Shown: positions 12,401-27,400 of the stretch, piece by piece
Position numbering within the stretch: position 1 is the stretch's first letter
How the letters are laid out: each line of letters opens with the position of its first letter
Assembly: GCF_001949145.1 (NCBI RefSeq)
Contig: NW_019091595.1
Coordinates: 279,791-343,790, forward strand
Source of the DNA: Acanthaster planci
Taxonomy: Eukaryota; Echinodermata; Asteroidea; Valvatida; Acanthasteridae
DNA: 64,000 nt
Direction: 5' to 3'
Position numbers and translations under genes: made by a program
The notes under the pieces: model-generated
Told to the model about the DNA's origin: nothing
Seen by the model: the letters and a program-made list of their open reading frames with translations, nothing else
The model's database searches: none

Positions 12401-15400
12401 ACCTTTTCAGTAACTATTATAATGTATTTGATGCATTTGTAAATGTGTTTTGTGCCTTGAGCGTTACTTGTCACGGATTTCAGTGCGTCATAAATTCTCA
12501 TTATTGTTATCATTGATATTATTATTATTCTCAAATGGCCTTGCTTTTATGAACCACCTAACTTGTTCATTCAGACGGAAGGTCTGGTGTTGCCCTTGTT
12601 GGGCCTTGTGATGTCTCCACTACGACACTATAGCAACTTGTCTCTCATTTTACCCTGTTGCTGAGCCAAGAAGGAAAAGCTGAATCCGGTGGCTACACCA
12701 GAGGCGTCTGAGTGGAACTTGACTCTCAGCAGGTTGCTGCTAGTCTCCATCTGAGCTGGTGCCGTGGAGCCGCAGTAACGACCTGTGGTAGAGCTGCCCA
12801 GGGGTGGGGACGTGTCCTCACCGCCATTGTACAGCTGGAGGGGAAGGAAAGGGGTGGGAGAGAATGGGGGAGGTTCAGTTTGTTGCTGATGAGCACTTTG
12901 CCCGGGGCATTCAACGATGAATGGATGATTTACCACAGAGTAAAATTCAGCTATTTTTTTCTGCGGGGACAGTGATCATTTCTAATGGTGTCAGAGTACT
13001 TCCAGAAGGAACAACTCACCTGAACGTAATCGTTCTGACAGTTGCTGCTGGTGGCAATGTTGAAACTGCTCTGGAATGTGACTTGGATAGTAGAGCCTGT
13101 TGTGGCCTGCACCACCCAGACGCAGTCCTGGTTGTTGGGGTAGTTTGAGGGGTAGAGAGGGCTGGTGATGGTGCCAGCCTGGGAGATGATGTTGCCACCG
13201 CAATCTGCAGAGAGGAAATCAGCGTCGCAAAGGTGAGATTAGAGGAAATTGAAAAGTCTATGAAATAATCACCAAAGGTTTTGAGAGCACCCCAGCAGTT
13301 TAAAGTCTAAGGGATGCGTTTATGTTTTCCAGGAGGCACCCTTAACCATATGCTGCCAGGGGGACCCGGTTTCAGGTATCCTGGGTTTGTACACATAGTC
13401 AGGGTGCCTGAAATTGAACAAAAGAGCTCGGCCTTGTAACAAAAGACCGTACTCAGAACAAAAAACCCGCTGCCGGGAATTGCCATCATTTTTCAGTTTG
13501 CATTTATCGGAGGTACTCCGTAATTGTTTTCAAACAGTATACCGCTGTTTTCAGTTTCAGCGCGGATAAAAGTGCTCCAGTTCCCCAGCGATGAGCAATA
13601 CAGTACCCTTGCCAGCTAATCCAGCCGCATTTGAAAAGACGCCACTGGCATTCACTGGGAACAAAGGCAATTACAATTCCGGGCTCTCAATGAATGTTAC
13701 TTGTCAGTTTAGAGTAGCCACTAAACAGTCATTCATGTGGGTGTAAACGTCCATTAAATGAAATTATGAATTTTTGAAAAATTTTGAAAGTGGAAAATCC
13801 TCAAAATAGCCAGTATGCAGGCACTGCTTTTTTAAAAGCACCCAGCAGGATATGGTTAAGTTACCCATTTCTTGTGTTCTATATCAACTATAATTACAAA
13901 AAACACTACTGGTAAACTGTGACGGTAAGATTTTGAAAGAAACTGTTTGATACTTCCTGAAATCAGGAAAATCCAGATGAAAAAATCCTGAAATCAGGAA
14001 AAATCCTGACAAATCTCAGCCCTGGTGTAAGGCACAATGGCTTTGAAAGCTCCACTGCTCCCACGTCACTTTGTTATGTAATTATTCCTTGGCCAAGTGA
14101 TTAACTAAGTGATTTGAAGCAGCTTTATATAACAGTCTGGCCTCTGACTACAGGATGCCTAGGTTGAAACCTTGTCTTCACTAATCTGATGGCACACTCC
14201 AAGGGCTAGCCAAGGACTTCATTCTGTTCATTATTCTCTACAATCGACGAGAAGCGTCAGTCTTGGTAGAGCTTGACAAATTATCGAAGCAAGTGCATCC
14301 CTCGAGCCACTACTGACTCAGGTGCAGAAATTCAAGTTTAGCCTAATACACAAAGTCACAAATGGAAAAATTGGCCTGAATAACATCACGAGGCACAACT
14401 ACAATTGCAAGATCAAAACCATCACAGGATAAAACATTGGCTTCTCCCCAAATTTCCAGAGCTTTGGGGAGGGTTTCAAAGGGGCAGCACTATGGGATGG
14501 TGGCTGGGCGTTGAGTAAACTTACAGGACTGGTATGAAGCTTGGAAGCCGGTGCCGTTGACGGAATTGTCTGAGTGGAAGACGGCGTACATGGTGTTGGA
14601 CGTGGAGAAAACAGGATTGGGCAAGGGATCCACTCGGCCACAGTGCGTGACCAGGCTGCTGGAGGGGTCAGCGACAGAGCCTGAGGGTAAGGGGAGACAG
14701 CAATTATTCAGTGACAAAGCTGCCTCGGGTGAGGACGATTTTATATCTGTGTCTATAAATAAGTTTAATTTGAGTCTGTTTTGCTTCATTCACTCTTAAA
14801 GGATATGATTGAAACGTGCATGAAATGGGCCCCAACTGTGATGTGCGTCATCACAAACAGATGTTTTGTGGTAGCTGGTCAAAACCAGGCTTTAACAGTA
14901 GTTACAATTCCGATTTTCCCCTTTACGGTGATGCAGTGATTTTGGAAAACACGGGCTGCCCTGGATGAAGTCATGCCAACTGCAAATTTGAGATGCAGCA
15001 TTTTCAATTTCGAGCATCGGTCATTTTTTTTCCATGTTTATCGTGGTCCAAGATCACTGTGTTTCACACAAAGCATCAGCTACACTTGTGCAAATGATAA
15101 TCATGTCACAAAGACGATGATTATTAATAGTGAATGAAATGTTTACGCTCTTCCTGATCAATGTGAGGTAAATGAGATCTGAAACCGATCTTGCTGACAG
15201 TGTGCATAGAAAGCAAGTATTGGCCAGCTACCATACCATACTTGGGCAGATTCAGCATGACTTGGGACCTTGCCAAACTCACCATCGTACAGCTGGATGT
15301 AGTCAAAGAAGCAGGAGGGGTGCGGCTCGAGATTGATGTCGGTGAACTCCAGCCGGACGGTCCGGCCTGGGTCAGCCTCAATCAGCCAGTAGCAGTCCAG

Positions 15401-18400
15401 ATTGTGTCCATAGCCGTTGGGGTAATTAGGTGAGGAGAAGGTCTGGGCGGTGTCCATGGCTGCCAGTACGCCGCCGCATTCTGCAGGGCAGGATCACAAG
15501 ATGACCTCCGTTCAATTTTCGTGTGACGGAAAGAACCTTTGAACTTGCCAGGTGATACGTTTTCTTAGAGACACTCAGTTTATTCTTCTCTAAAGTGCAA
15601 AAGCAGTTTGACACTCTTTTTGGGTTAAGTGTATGAACCATTCACATTTTGTCTGTGCTTTTGCAGACTACAGAGGGCTCTGTTACTGTGATGTCATTCA
15701 AGAAAGGAATTTCTCGGTGCACAGGTGTTTCAAACTTTGAACCTAAAATTTAGCCCTGGAAAAATTTTCTGAGAATGGGCTGCTAATTAGCTTATAGACA
15801 TGTACTCAACCAACAATGCATCACCAAAGAAAAGGTAATGAAAACAGAAAACCGTTACAACTTCAAGCAGTTTTTGAGCACAAATCAATACAACACAGAG
15901 GTTTCCTCCATGGAACGACATCAAGGGTTGGTCATGAATACGGAAATGCAAACTGGCATCAAAACAAAAAAACACAATTTCTTTTAAAATAGTAAAACAA
16001 AATAGAGCATTATATATAACGGTTTGCCCGTACCCAACGTATATTAANNNNNNNNNNNNNNNNNNNNNNNNNNNNNNNNNNNNNNNNNNNNNNNNNNNNN
16101 NNNNNNNNNNNNNNNNNNNNNNNNNNNNNNNNNNNNNNNNNNNNNNNNNNNNNNNNNNNNNNNNNNNNNNNNNNNNNNNNNNNNNNNNNNNNNNNNNNNN
16201 NNNNNNNNNNNNNNNNNNNNNNNNNNNNNNNNNNNNNNNNNNNNNNNNNNNNNNNNNNNNNNNNNNNNNNNNNNNNNNNNNNNNNNNNNNNNNNNNNNNN
16301 NNNNNNNNNNNNNNNNNNNNNNNNNNNNNNNNNNNGGGCAAACCGTTATATATAATTAACATCTTCCCAACGCAAAAAAAAAAAAAAAAAAAAAAATACA
16401 TCTTGAAAATAGAGCATGTTATTTGAAACACCCCGGTGCATTTCCAGGACTGTGGTGAGAAGAAAACTGCACTGTATAGACCCTTCCAAGCTCAACTGTG
16501 TGACATGGGATATTGTGTCCATGCGGCCCAACAAAACAATATTTTAGTTGAACACTTCAAATGTACTCATTACAAATACCTCAGTCTCAGCGTGAGCCAT
16601 GGGCTATCCACACATGACCTGTTTGTTAATGTTCACCACTAGTATTTGTAACACTACATGTGACCACCACTGAAAAGTACTTGTCAAGTACTCAACTGCC
16701 GCACTGCAAAATAATAGAGATTCTTTAAGATACCTATAAAGAACCCCCCGAGTTCTGCTGCATTTGAATGCACATGGTTTTGGCAAGTGTGCAGAAGAGA
16801 GTCCGACAGCGAGCATGAACTTTCAAGTGTAAAGATTTTTTTTACCACTTACGGTTAGGTGGTAGAGTAGACGGGATTACTGTCCCGGTCACCTCAATCC
16901 AATTCAGCAGCCAGCCGCTGCTGACTACCGAGCCGTCGGTGCGGAATCTCAGGGTAGCCACGCTGCCACTGGACTCCACAGGATTTGGCAGGCTGGTGTC
17001 GCAGGCCGACAAGATGAGGGACGCCTGGGTGTCGGGTCCATCGTAGACCTATCAGAAGGTAAGAACAGATGTGTACTTGATACAAGTCAGAATGTGGCTT
17101 TAAAAACATAAAAAAATCCTGCCTCATCTAAAGTTGTAATAATAATAATATGAACATTTATAAAGTGCACAAATCCACCTGAGAAATAGGTGCTCATGGC
17201 GCTACAAAAGTGAAAGTAAATTAAGAATGCAGTTATGTAGAGGGAAAAAGAAATTAGATTTGCCTACAGCTAGCGCCGTAAGCAAGGTTATAAACGTATC
17301 TCTTGAGTGCCGTTTTGAAAGAGCTGAGAAATGTGCTGGACCGGATGTTCAAGGGGAGACTTTTCCATAGACCTGGGGCAGCAATACTGAAAGATCCATC
17401 TCCTCAGGATCGGTACGATCTCGGTACTGCCGGAAGATGCTGGTTAGCAGACCGGAGACCTGAACGACTGGAATTGCATGGAGGCAGGAGTGTAGACAGA
17501 TATGGGGGAGAAGTGTTATGTAGTGAGCAATACGTTCGAAGCATTAGTTTGTACATGTTTCTATGTTTGATACGAAGCCAGTGGAGATGCTGAAAGGTGA
17601 CAGTTATGCATGAGAAACATTTGGTTTGGTGTAATGAGGTATGCGCACAATTTTGTTTACGCTGTGGTTGAGTCAGCAGTTGTTGGTTGATGAATGCCAA
17701 AGAGAAGAGAGTTGCATATGTCCAAGAGCGAGGTAACGAAAGCATGTATCAGTTGTTGTGTTACTTGTTTTGAAAGGTGTTCATGAATTTTACAAAGTTG
17801 ATAGTATCTGAAGTAGAAACTTACTCATGGAAAGACTTCTACATTTAGGTAGCACAACCAAACTAGCTCCCTGGCTTTAGTGCTGAAGAGTCAGCTCATT
17901 CTCGGCCAAGCAGGAGCGTTTACTTCATTGCTTTGAACAATAAGCCTTTGTTCAAACTGACTTGATTGACAGCTCCAGTCAGCTTTGCTCATGCCCGATA
18001 GCCACAGACGCACGTGAGGTGGGCGGGGTTTAACTCTGGTCAGATCATATAGAGTCTCATATTTGATTGGTAACGCCTTTATTGTATCCTGGCTTTGCCT
18101 GGCTTTTCAGCAGTGCAGCCAAACCACTAGTTCCTGTATCCTCCCCTGACTGAAACTTTGCAGGGTGCATTCCTAATGCATGTCTTTACATGACAGGTTT
18201 CAAAAAAACCCTGAGACTTTTGGTGGGCCAGTCACTTTGTTCTTGCAGGTCAAACAGGCAGCAAGCACTCCAGAAGGGAGATGCATAATGGTGATCCACA
18301 ACAGGCTTGAAAATACAATCCAGAATTAATTCTAACTGAAGGGTGTTACCCATACCTCAAGGGCGTCATAGTTGCACAGATTAAATCCTGGCTCCACGCT

Positions 18401-21400
18401 GAATTGGGTGAACGTAATGCGGACACGTGCACTGCCAGACACATAGATGCTCCAGACAACATCCAGGTTGTTGAGGTAGTTATTGGGGTACAGTGGAGAA
18501 GCAATCTGCCCAGTAGGTGCTATGAGTGTGCCGCCAAAAACTGAACAAAAGACAAAATGAAACAATCACCTATGGACCAATTCGCTGACGCCATTACTGA
18601 GGTGTTCCCGTCACTCAGGCGCAAACTTCCTGAGCTTGACGAGCCTGTGATGTTGGTTAGCAGTTAGCTGATGAGGAAGCATTCAATGTGCATCTCTTTT
18701 GTTCATGCATGTGGGGACAACGCAGTAATGGCTCCTGATTCTTGTCACCGGATTGTTCTATAGCAAATTCAGAGAGCAAAACCACACTTATCACAAGTAT
18801 GGTTAATTTTTGAAAAAACTGTGCTGTTGGAATGTGTCAACCTCCAACTTGAAACAGTAGCAGCATAAAAAACATCTCACCTTGAGCAAAATTAGCCAGG
18901 AACCCAACTCCGGTTCCGCTGGCGTCGGAGCGGAACTTCAGCCACATGGAGCCCGACGCAGTCAGGTTGCTGGGCCTGCGGGGGCCACAGAAGCGACCGA
19001 TCAAGGTGCCGTTCTCATTCCCGACCCTGGCCTCTAGGTAGTCATGAATGCAGATGCTCTCCAGGTTGAAAACACTGCAGATGGGAAATCCAGATGGACG
19101 ACACATGGAAAGAGAAATGGATGGCAGTACAGAAGCATGCAAAGAAGTCATGAATGATTTCTTAGGACTGGCATTTTACTTTCTTCAATAAATCTTCCTT
19201 CATTAGCCCCCAAAAGGATAGGACCAAAACAACCAGAAAAACTGAAGTTATTACGGCAGAATGGAATTGTACTGGGAAATGAACAAGAGAAAATTTGGTC
19301 ATATCAAAAGGCAAACCCCTCAAAAATAATCTAATTCTTGTCAGACAAACTCTTTGCTCAAATCTGTCCAATGATCAAACCCCGGGGTTGATTGGATGTG
19401 ATAATTAGTGTTTCATTTGTTTTGACATCATTTTGGCTTCTTGCACTTCACCTGAAGGACACCTGGACCTGGTTACCAGGCGATGACTGGATGGTCCAGA
19501 CGCACTCAGTGTCCACCGGGTAGTTGGCCGGATAGCCGGGACTTGAGAAGGCACCATCGGTGGCTGTAATATCACCACCACAAACTGGGGGGGGGGAGGT
19601 GGGCAAAAGGAAGCCAGACCAAATTACAGATCAACAGGAAGAATAGAGAAAATCAATGATGTGGCTTTGTGTCGGGGAAGTAAACTTCACACTAGGTTTT
19701 GCCCTTACATTGACATATGTACTCACACTGTATTCTGAAGGTGGTCACAGCATTGCGTAAAAAACCCACAAACTTGCTTGGGTTGGATTCCAACCTATGA
19801 CTTCCTGCTTACTAGTACAGATGTCTTAACCATTGAACCATTGATTTTTACTGGGATCGGTTGGTTGGCTAAAGTCCAGTGCAGCAGCAGCATTCCTAAC
19901 GCAGAGTAAAATCACTGAATTTCAATTTTGGCTCAAATTGGGGAGGTTAATTTTATACTAGGTTCTGCTCAGGAAGTTGTGGGTTCCAATCCCACCCAAG
20001 CAAGTTCAGGATTTGTTCACAACTCTCAGGCCAAATTGAGAATACAGTCCAAGTGTACAATTTAATGCAAGGACAGAACCTAGCACAATAATACAATGTA
20101 GAGTACAGGTTTCTTAAAATGCGACCCAATCAACTATTGATAAAAACGTAAAAGGAAAAACTCAAACTCCAAAGAATCTTACCCGAGAGCGATGTGGAAT
20201 ATGTAAATCTGAAACCGGTCTGCTCGACGGAGCTGTCTGATGTGAAGGTTACGGTCAGCGCAGCACCAAAGGAGGTGATAGGCGCAGGCAAAGTTGTCCC
20301 ACAAATCTCACTGATCACAGGCCCGTTCTCGTCGTTCCCCTCACGTATGGTGAGCACATCATGCTCACAGCCATTGGGCGACGCTTCAATGTCCACGTGG
20401 CTGAAGGTTAGAGTGACGCGGTCACCTACGAAATGGAAGGTGCCATTTTGACTGGTCTGTCCATTTTTCTTGCAAACCCTTTTGCGCGTGTTGCAGTCGA
20501 GATCATCACCAGACCATTCACAAGACCAGTCAGAAGTGACACGGTGCATCATTACAAAGGAATGTTTGTTGTCGGAAGTCAAATTCAAATAGGTTTTAAC
20601 ATTAATTCAGACTGAAGGTCTTGTATTGGACTTGTGATGGTGCTGTGGGTCTGGTTATGGTCTTGAGATGGTTTCTGGAGGTCAGGACAACACCACCGCC
20701 CATTTGGCACCACATACGTTGCACACAGTGAGGCAGCGTTGTTAGTTGACCACTTCAATTGTCACTAGTCATGACAATTGCTGCCTCAATTCCTCTTCTT
20801 GCTTTGCTAGAGTATTTTGTCTTTGACTATAGTACACTTACCAGGATTGGCCGATTCGATGATCCAAGTGCAATTCTGATAAGCCGGGTAGGTACTGGGA
20901 TAATTGGTTGACTTGACGACGCCCGTCTGTGTGGCATCCAGACGACCGCCGCATGCTGTCAGACAAGGGAATCCAAGACATTCCTAAACTTATACCAACT
21001 GCCCTGAGCATTCGCCCTGTCATATTCAACTATCAAAGATCAGCAGCTTTGATAAAGGCAATATGGGAAAGCTTGTCCTTGCGCAGTAATACTGTGTCAA
21101 TTCAAATAATTCACATATGCTAATTTCCAAACAACTGAATATTCACTTGTACCAAATTCCCCAAAAGTAGAAACAAAATTTACACTTTTGCTTGGTGGTC
21201 AACCTTGCTGAGTTTCAAGATGGGGTCTGTCTCCTTGTTGACATGGAAGGCTGGTAGACTAAATGATGTTCAGTCCTAACTGATAATTCTTTTCCTTTTA
21301 CTAGTCCTCAGTGCAATCACATATCCAAGCATTCCAATATGCAACACAGCCCTATTTCAGCACTTGTTAAGAAGTTGAGGCAGAACTTATCCAATTTGGG

Positions 21401-24400
21401 GTAGGCACTGTCAACAAACTGCAGTGAAATGCTAGGGGTAATTGTAATAAACAAGCCCAGACCTGTGGAGCAGTTTTCGCAGAGTTAAGCACAGGAAACT
21501 TGCTAACCAGGTTACCAGCCAAAATGTTGTGATTTGGATACTACTTGTGACTTGCTCCCCACTGATTTCTGCTCTTGGTTGTACTAAGGGACAACTGTCC
21601 AGCTTGGTCTCCCTTGGTCCTTCTCACCTGTCTCATAGGTGGCGTGGAAGCCGCGCCGTGAGACGCTTCCGTCGGCCAGCATGCGGATGAACATCTGCCT
21701 GTCTGAGGAGTAAATGGTAGGTGGGTCAGGTAGGCCGTCCCCGCACTGGGTCAGAAGGACAGGGTAGTTTAAGGATGGACCATCATAGACCTGGAAGGTT
21801 GGTAAGGAAAGGACCAAGACAGAAAATGCTTTGAATAGTTACGAATTCTTTACATACAAGTGTTTAATATTCATTGGGGCCTGTGAAGATACCCAAATTA
21901 ACGTTCTTCAAGAACTGAAGTCTGAGTGTCCTTACAGAAGGTAATACCTGGATTGACAAACTTTATGGAATACAAGAAATTATATCAAAGGTTACAACAA
22001 ATTCCGTGAATATCAATCAGACTTAAATTGATGAATATCGCAGGATAAATACTATGAGAAACATCGTGGGATATAAAAATCTATGATATAGACACCATGT
22101 GGTATGTAAAATCCCAAGGGATATCACATACTTTGGTCTGAAAAAAGAAATTCTACTTGGCTTTCCTTATGGAATCCCAAACACTAGACAATAGCTAGAA
22201 GCCCAGGCCCTATACACCATAAGATTCAGTATTTACATATCATGGGATGATGCACACCAAAAGCTACCATACCATCACTGGAGACCCAGGCTTCATGTCC
22301 CATGGCATTCATTCTTTACACCCATGGGATATAAAAATCTGCAGGTTATCGTACCACGGCTGGAAACCTGAACCCCATACCCTGACATAGTCGTATTGAC
22401 ATGATGCTCCCTCCAGCTGGAAGTCAAGGAAGGTCAGCTTGACCCGGTGATCCTCAGCAACCGTAATCAGCCAGGTACAGTCGGTGTTGTGGTCGTAGTT
22501 GTTGGGATAGTTGTGAGAGTGGAAGTCTCCAGTCGGAGTGGAGAAGTTGCCACCGCATCCTGGAAGAATAACCAAACACAGCAGGTTAGACTCAGGCAGG
22601 ACGCGAGCAACTTTGCCGAGACTCCAAATAGGATTTGGCTACAGTTAATCATTATGTATTTCAACCACACTTTTATCACATCTCTTTTCAGCTATGCAGT
22701 GTTTAGACAACTCTGCCGCTTAGTCGCTTACAATCGCCTAAAAATATTTTTAGTCTCTTTTTCTTTTTTTTTTTTACTTGCCAGATTTATCCAGACCATA
22801 CTTCAGACTAGTAGCAATATCAGTCACAAGTAGCACGGCGAAACGCTGACTAAAGGATACTTTTGTGGCAGATCATTTGAATAGATTGTGACTTGAATTA
22901 ATTCAGAATGGAGGTCATGTGTTGGTTTTATGACAATTGGTGGGACCCTGAGAGGGTCTTGAGAGGTCTAGACTGCAACTCTAATCTCTTACCTCCATCG
23001 ATGGATTGGTAGTTGGCAGTGAATCCACGCCCGTTGATGCTGGAGTCGGTCCTGAAGTAAACAAACATATTCCTGCCTGTCGTGGAAATTTGTTGTGGGG
23101 ATGTCTGCGTATGGCAGATCTGGGCCAGCAATTGACCATTGGCATCAGTTCCTGAATAAACCTATCAACAAGTTCCAAGACCCCAACAAAGAAACAGTTG
23201 TGTGAATGGAGCTTCTTCATTGTAATAGGTATACTGTTCAATACTATCCTCAACAATCAAAGGTATCTTGGCACTGAGAACATTCATTTTATTTAATATC
23301 AATAAAAATGACAAAAAATGCCACTCCTTTTCCATATTAGGTTATTAGGTGAGTAGCCAGTTACAAGACTCACGACACTTTAAAATGATTAAAATGTGCA
23401 CTTTTCAATACTCTTTCCCATCAAGGCTAAAACCCACTTCAAGATTATAACCCATTTCAAGGTTAAAACCCAATTCAAACTTACACCCACTTCACGATTA
23501 AACCCACTTCAAGGTTAAAACCCACGTCAAGGTTAAAACCCACTTCAGGGTTAAAACCCACTTCAAGGTTGAAACCCACTTCAAGGTTAAAACCCACTTC
23601 AGGGTTAAACCCCACTTCAAGGTTGAAACCCACTTCAAGTTTAAAACCCACTTCAAGATTATTAATCCACTTCTTCAAGAAATGTTATGTTATTTCTTGT
23701 TAACTGTACTTGATTTTAATCCATGCCATGAGCATCAGTTTAGATGGATACCCGCATGTTATAATTTTTCTGTATTATAAATATTATTTAAGTCAAGCAG
23801 TTTTCATACAATGAAGACGAGAATAACGATGCACACTGAGTGTGTCCGATGAATATTAATATCAGGGATCTTTAGTGGGAGCACAGGTATTTCTACTTTT
23901 AAAAATTTGCAGGAGATTGACAAATTCCATTCCCTTCCCCTTTCGGTTGCTGTGCTCACCTTCAGGGCGTCAAAGTTGCAGTTGTTGCTGGCCTCCACAT
24001 CAAAGTCAGTGATGGTCAGGGTGATGGCATGGCCAAAGTCCACGGTGATGGTCCAGGTGCAGACGCGGTTGTGGTCATAGTGGTTGGGGTAGTTGGGACT
24101 GCTCAAAGTTCCTGTGTTCTCCGTCAGCACACCACCGCAGCCTGCCAACAGGAGGGACAATCTGAGCTTTTAAAAGCAAGATTTCTACATATCACCATAT
24201 TCTTGCTGTGATATTTTCTGAGGCAGAAGACAAAAATGTATCTTGATGGAAATGGGCATAGAGCCACTGTACGAAACACAGCAGTGTGTATACGTACATA
24301 CAGAGAGGTCAGGGAACCATTCTTTGCACAGTGCACTTTTGGATAAATCGAGAGCCCCATTTAGATACTGTAGCTTCAAAAGAAATTCTAGCGATCCCAA

Positions 24401-27400
24401 GTGTGATGTAGAACAAAACCTTTAATGTGCTGTGAGTTCCGATTTGGGCTTCCTCTTGCCATAGCAATTGTACAAAAAAGGTAATGGTAGCGCGGCTTTA
24501 GCTGCTGTTTACTGACCGTTGATAACGTAACTGGCCTGGAATCCAGCATCGGCCACCGAGGAATCCGAGTGGAATTTGATCAGCAGGTACTGGCTGGTGC
24601 TAGTAAAGAACATATCTTCAGGCTGGAGGTTCTGACCACACAGCTGGCTACCGATCAGTGGGGAATCGTCGTCTTGACCATCACGAACCTACAGATGATG
24701 AGATAATGAACCAGTGTCAAGGTACTATCCCACATAAAGGAGTCAATCACAAATTCAATTTACTAAAGCAGCTTGGCATTTCTGGTCTGAACAAAGTCAT
24801 CAATTTCTTCCCTGATGAAAGGCGTTTCCATTCAGTCCAAGAGGCTCAATCTTTATGTGAGAAAGTGGGAAGTCAGGTATAACTTCTGCTTCTTGAAAAC
24901 TTTTTGATTTTAGGACTGAATAAAAGGTTCTCTGAGACAGATTTCCACATTTGTTAAATCCTAGGAATTCTGCACCCCCGTCTAGTTTGACACAGATACA
25001 ATGCCTTTTGACCTAGCTTTAAATCGTCCCCAGTTACGCCCAGGGTCAAGCGAATTCATCTGGTGAAAAAAAATACAACTTCAAGAGAACTTTGAGAGAA
25101 CACTGAACTTTTGGGTTGGTTTACGGTGGGCCTGTTGAGGCCACCTGCTATCAAGACTTAAAGACTGCTTAACACAAGAATCAATCAAAGCAGAGCACAA
25201 GGATTTTGTTAAATACTTCGATGTAGTCGTAGGAACAGGTAGAGTGAAACTCCAGCTCCAAGGTAGTGAAGGTCAGATTGACAGTGTTTCCTTCTGTGGT
25301 CACAATGATCCAGGTACAGTCCCGGTTGTGAGGGTAGGGGTCCGGGAAGTTGGGGCTCTCGATGACCCCATTGTAGTCGGTCAGCCGGACGTGGTCACAG
25401 TCTATGGAGGCGGGAGGGGGTAACAAAGAATAAGGTTCATTAATTTGTTTCCCGATGCACAATGCTTCTGAAAGGAAAATGTGAAAAAAATCTCATGGGT
25501 ACTTTTACATAACAGCGATTCTGAAATCTGAAGAAAGCAATATGAAAAAAAACCTTTTCTGCTCTAATGCAAGTTTTAATGAAATGCTGTGGCAGCTAAA
25601 ATTACGACAAGGAGGATTTTCGATTAGCGGGAATAAAAAAGGCTATACTTTAAAAACAAGGAGTGCTAGTCTGAGGAAATGTGGGAGTAGAAAAAAAGGA
25701 AGAAGTTCAGGAGAGTAAAGATAAACCATTACAGTTCAAGATCGAGTTAAACCCACGAAAAAAGGAAATGTAAGACAACCACGTATCCAAATATCTGGCA
25801 TATTTTGAGGTGTAGCTACAACATGAAGGTTTTTCCCCAAGATGACATCAGACTTTTGCCAATAATTACTCAACACCATTTGCATAAATACATACCAAAA
25901 TGTCCTCAAATACGAAATTTTAAAAAACGCTGTTAATAACACATGAAGGTTCATTCACTTGGTCTGCAGTATAAAAGATATCATGGTCCTTTATCAATGA
26001 TAACACTCCATCAAATGGCAACCAGGTCTCACTCTCCAGCACAAGCTCTTTTTTTATACAAAACTCCTGCCGGGTTTGTCTAACGTTTGTTTTTTGGAGG
26101 TTGACAGGTCCATGACTTACTGGTCTGATAGGCAGCATGGAAGCCAGATCCGCTGACTGAGTAGTCCGTCCTGAACTTGACTCTCAGGCCATTGCTGGTG
26201 GATTGGATCGGTGGGGGCAAGTCTGTGCCGCAGTATGTTCCCAGGATGGGGTCGTTCTCGGTCAGGCCATCGAAAACCTTCAGATGTGAGAACAAGTTCT
26301 GTTGTTTATAATTTTCCAAGACAAATGTGACCCACCATTCTAAAACCAAGCCAAAATGTTTGGCAATTCCTGCACTGCACCGTTAATTTTCAAAACCTCA
26401 AAGTAATCCAAAGCGAGATGTTTGGCTAGACAGAGCTTTGCAAATTACTGGCTCATTTCATACCTTCATGATTCTTCAGCCTGATCTTGGTATGGTGGGT
26501 CACAAATTATCCTGAACTGATTTAAAGTCAAAACCGAACAGCCAACCAAGCTGTCTTTAACTCTGTGTTAGCAAGTAAAAATGATTCATTTTTTTGGCAC
26601 TGCGAGGACACTGCTAATAAATTGCGTATCAGGTATGTGCAGACCCTTCATAAAATAAGATAAATCTTTGTATTTCGCTACCACAGTGGTCATGGGCGTA
26701 GGGATGGGGGCATGAGGACACTTTCCCCCTTTGAAAAAAATAAAAACAGGGAAACAAGCTAAGTTTCAAAAGGAGACAAAAAGCATAAACCACATCATGC
26801 TGGGGGCATTTATGAACGTTGATGACGCTGGAACGGGAAAATTTTCATTTTTTTCTGTTTTCGAAATTCTTTAAAACTTCATATCTTCATTTACTGGACA
26901 CTTACACCCACATGAAGGACTGTCTGGTTTCTACTCTTATCTGACAGACAACATCTATTGACGCTGGAGTATTTCAACCAGGCCTGCCGCCTTGTAAAAG
27001 AGCCCAGATTGTGCGGTGTTAATGTAATTTTCTTTTGTTCAAGAACTGGCAAAGTGCACTGCTGACCTCTTTTCAATAGGGGCCAGATTAGCGTGCATCG
27101 GTGCTGTGTGGCTCATCACTGCAGTGGAGGAGCGCTTTTTGTCCCTGGTGGAAATCCATACGCACTGAATGCCCCAAACTGTGGTATACTATTTCAAAAC
27201 AAGGCTGGATTATCTCCACTATTGAGAGTGAAAAAATGTTGGTAATTTCCAGCAGCCTAGTCTTTTGTTACGAGTATGGTCTTTTGTTACAAAGCCCAGT
27301 TCTCTTTGTCCGATTTCGGAGACCCCGGCTAAATGTATAAAGAATACGAGTCGGAAACCGGACTCCCCAGCAGCAAGTGCTTAATTTGCTTGAAGAAAGC

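Noticed and set aside
15787-16431. Long minus-strand open frame across the gap
   Set aside because: It is open only because the 288 N bases translate as unknown residues; the real flanks are AT-rich non-coding sequence.
23481-23678. Open frame encoding repeated E-V-G-F-N units
   Set aside because: Produced by the 18-base minisatellite, whose period is a multiple of three; it has no splice context.
23420-23679. CRISPR-like array
   Set aside because: Units are contiguous without unique spacers, and the window is animal nuclear DNA.
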